This document shows positions 60,895-64,000 of a stretch of DNA of 64,000 bases, piece by piece. The position numbers and the translations under genes are program-made. This DNA is from Diprion similis (lineage: Eukaryota; Arthropoda; Insecta; Hymenoptera; Diprionidae): contig NC_060110.1 in the NCBI RefSeq assembly GCF_021155765.1, positions 18,064,001 through 18,128,000 of the forward strand, written 5' to 3'. Each line of letters opens with the position of its first letter. Position 1 is the first letter of the stretch. Below the pieces are notes generated by a model. That model saw only the letters and a program-made list of their open reading frames with translations, did no database searches and was not told the DNA's origin.

Positions 60895-63800
60895 GGCCCA
60901 ATTTAACTCGCCAAAAGTAATTCGGATGCAATTTTCCTTCGATTATACATATTTTCTTCTATTTTACGCAATCTAACAGCTCACTCTATATATATCGTAT
61001 TCAGTTTCGCGTGCAAAAAGAAAGAAATGAAACGAAAAAAAGAAGGAAACTTGTGGAAAAAAACTAATGTAGCGGGTAATTGCTGTCTGCATAATAAGGA
61101 ATAAAAACTTTATAAACGTACGTATAGATTTTTTCTCACCCGTGTATGTGTGTGTATGTAATACGAATTTGTTTCTCATGGGAATTTGCGTTTTTTATTA
61201 CCACCTCAATTAGCTATCTGCGTGAACTTCTTACGTACAGGTGTTACATCTGTGCAGGGAATGCCTTTGAGAGAATTGTTTTTCACTCCGCATACCTTAC
61301 CATAATATGTCGACGGCATATTTACATACTCGAACCTGTATAGAAGGCAGACATCGGTGAGAAAAATAGAATTGCATCGCCCGACTCTCTAGCAACCGGT
61401 TATTCATTGAGTATAAAAGTACCGACAATACGTGATAATATTTTTTCCCATTTTTCTCAGTTCTTTTCCCATATCAATAATTATTTATACTTCTTCAAAA
61501 GTTGTTCAACGCGCCGAGTTTAAACAAATTTCAGTCATCACAATAACCGCATCATTCTGCAGGCTCAGAAATACGTGGCTTATTTCGACCGTTATTGCGT
61601 AATATAATAATTAATATTTTTTTGTTACAATGAGTTAATTGCTTTCATCGGTCAATCAATTAATAGCCACTGTCTGTTATTAATTTTTTATTCAACCGAC
61701 GGGTTAATCGACTATAATCGGAAACACAGCATTATTGCTAGTATAATAATAAAAACAAAATATAATAAAAAAAAAGAAAAAAATGAAAACTTTTTCCAAT
61801 TGTACATGCGGCACAAGCAAAGGTCTGCAACATTATATTACACAGCTTTACATTATCCGACATCTGCATTGTCTTTCTTAATTGTTATTCCTTGAACTCG
61901 GTCATTGTTATCTATAGTCCATTCCAATTCACTTACAACGCAAGTGTATAGCACACTCAGGGGTCTGACTCCGGTATCGTGACACTAATTGTAGGACCGA
62001 TATCGCAAGGTTTCCTATGCTAAAAGCACTCGGGGTCTAGGACTATACATTATCTCGTACGTAGAAGCGTCAGATTCGTCGTTCCGTGTATTTCCTTACC
62101 GATGTAGCGATCAGATCGACGGAACATCGAACAGCGATTAACCTACGTTATTATTATTTTCGTCATAAAATGTTTATCCAAGTTCAAAACCAGAAATCAC
62201 TTAACTGGTCACGAGGCTTCGATCGATACACGATATACTTACAATTAGTATACGCATAATACGAATACCTTGTAACTTTAATTCCCTATTCAGCAAAGAC
62301 GAAGTCGAATCGTAGACGGTATAATTTTGTCTGAGAATCAAAATGAAGAAAAAAGAAGAAGATACTCAATAGTACGATGATGGCAGTTAATCGTAATGAA
62401 CTTCGCTTGCCGGCAGACTTACACGGAGACGATGTATTTGCTTACATTTTCTTATGCGTATATTTCAAAGGTCAAGTGACAGATCGATCTTAAGCACATC
62501 TCTGTAAGACCTTTGAATTATTATACTTGGTAGATAGATTTTCTGCCAGCTCATCTATAATAATCTTCCAGCCTTATAACGCCCCTCGGCGATCACATAA
62601 TACAGAGATTATATTATTCAACTTGCAGACATCAGTGTCTTGCAGAGTTCTTGTTTATTATTTACACTGCATGAAATACTGGGCGAAATTTGTTGCTCAA
62701 TATTTCAACCTCTGATCTAATAATTCAAATGTCAACGACGCTCAGCTGTCGCAACTATTTCATTAACGCGTGCGCCTAATTATTTCATTAGCATCACAAT
62801 TTTGGCTGATCGTCAGTGATGGTTTGAAATTTTTCGAAAGATGTTGTCCAGCTTTTCTTACTTGTCCTTAAACTTCCTACGCTGTATTCGAAATTTTATT
62901 CGGTTACGGAATAGTGAATGCACCATACCTTCGCTGATTATTCAACTTATAAATTGCGATAAATTTACTATACAGTTGAGTAAATTATAATTACTTTTAC
63001 GTGTTTTTATTATAAATTTTAGTAAAATCAAATATTTTTACCATAAATTTAATGCAAATACATATTAATTAACGTCGCTACACTTAATTTCTAAATTTGC
63101 AATCTGATATCGTAATTTCAGAATAATTTTCAACAGTGAAGCTAGCCTACATAAATATTTTGCAGTTCTGACTTAGAAGAATAAAGAATAAAAATATTCT
63201 CTTACTTAAAAATGCATCGACCGAGATCTTCTAGCATGTTTATTCCACCTGAAGAACGTACCGCGATTCGAGTTTATCCAAATTCATACACGTTGACGAA
63301 GACTCGATGGAATTGAGGATGTGCCGAGGTGTAATTACATAAAGCTTTGTGAGCAATTTGGGCGGGCGAGAATAAATTTTTAAAACAATCTCCCCGGAGC
63401 AACGGCATAATTATTTTATATTATTTTTATTTTTAAATTTCTCTTTTTTCCCCACATTTTTCATCTTACTTTTTGCCAAAGCACAAGGTCAGGTCGTACT
63501 GCGTTTTTGCGTTGCCTGATATCTCCGCGTCCAGATTCAATTCTCGTTTCTTTGTTCCAACACGGGATGTGGACGATAACTGTGTCCCATATGCGCGTAA
63601 AAAGCAACGAGGCTCGTGCATGTATGTGCAACAAAAAGGCTGTCGTATAAATATAAATATATCATATCGCCGCAGGGGAGGAGAGGAGGAAAAACATATT
63701 GACTTATTGAATTTCAATGCAGGTATTAATACTCTTAATTAGTAATCATTATGAAAGATCCAGGGTTTCAATCGAAGTTGTAAACGTATAGTATCGAAAA

Positions 63801-64000
63801 TCCGAGATATAATTTGTTATTTAGAAAATATCGAGAGAAAGAGAGCGCGAAAACTAATCAACAACATTTCAATTCAGTTATTAATTTTCAACGTTTTTGT
63901 GACGACAGACTTTTTAACAATCATCTCAAAGATGGCGAATGATTGAATAAATAAGAAAAAAGAAGAAAAGAAAATAGAATGAAGAAAAAACTGCCGGACT

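Larger units (their letters stand above)
49431..64000. other. Gene-poor region, about 14.5 kb
   Basis: No gene I can support. It contains a foldback element (50868-51156), an inverted-repeat element (57155-57419) and several microsatellites. Longer open frames (53718-54104 +, 57704-58141 +, 57784-58149 -, 59407-59787 -) lack domains, signal peptides or consistent splice partners, and some overlap each other in antisense. A pyrimidine-rich stretch near 58.3 kb, a purine-rich stretch near 58.62-58.68 kb and a (GTT)n stretch near 58.74 kb are low-complexity. The region may be regulatory DNA or intron of a gene outside the window. Confidence 0.5.

Noticed and set aside
1-64000. tRNA, rRNA and CRISPR features
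   Set aside because: I looked for B-box-like GGTTCGANNCC words on both strands, rRNA-like blocks and regularly spaced repeats. A few partial words (for example near 543 and 42465) lack the rest of a tRNA. Nothing convincing was found.

Overview
The window reads as nuclear DNA of an insect. Genes are sparse and split by GT-AG introns, the intergenic DNA is AT-rich with many microsatellites, there are no operons or Shine-Dalgarno sites, and one gene belongs to the arthropod takeout/JHBP family. A hymenopteran is my guess, but nothing in the window proves the order. I rebuilt seven protein-coding genes from both strands by joining exons. In each one every intron has GT-AG ends and the codon phases add up exactly. 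All other long open frames look like chance frames.

Layout. 1-12451: about 12 kb with no gene I can support; it holds simple repeats and one hairpin. 12452-15453 (-): five-exon gene for a 426-aa protein built from three copies of an ~80-residue module that I do not recognise by name. 16926-19371 (-): six-exon takeout/juvenile-hormone-binding-like secreted protein, 245 aa. 19372-23921: no gene. 23922-25430 (-): two-exon, basic, Ser/Pro-rich protein of 478 aa with spaced cysteine pairs. About 0.9 kb away and divergent, 26331-28600 (+) is a four-exon C2H2 zinc-finger protein of 517 aa; the two probably share a promoter region. 30263-32505 (-), 35363-40099 (-) and 42580-43293 (+) are three unrelated-looking genes for secreted proteins (209, 357 and 213 aa). 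All three have the same plan: a tiny first exon encoding only the start of the signal peptide, then a phase-0 intron. 43294-64000: about 20 kb without a supported gene, containing a long foldback element (50868-51156), a MITE-like element with terminal inverted repeats (57155-57419), many microsatellites and a GC-rich triplet-repeat zone near 48.9 kb with a TATA motif.

How the genes may fit together. Four of the seven products carry signal peptides, so the 16-43 kb part is rich in secreted proteins. The zinc-finger protein is the only clear regulator. Its three C-terminal fingers carry helix residues that predict a G-rich DNA site. No phage, plasmid, CRISPR, rRNA or tRNA feature was seen. The least explained items are the three-module protein (with a possible one-base frame break at its 5' end) and the cluster of secreted orphan proteins.
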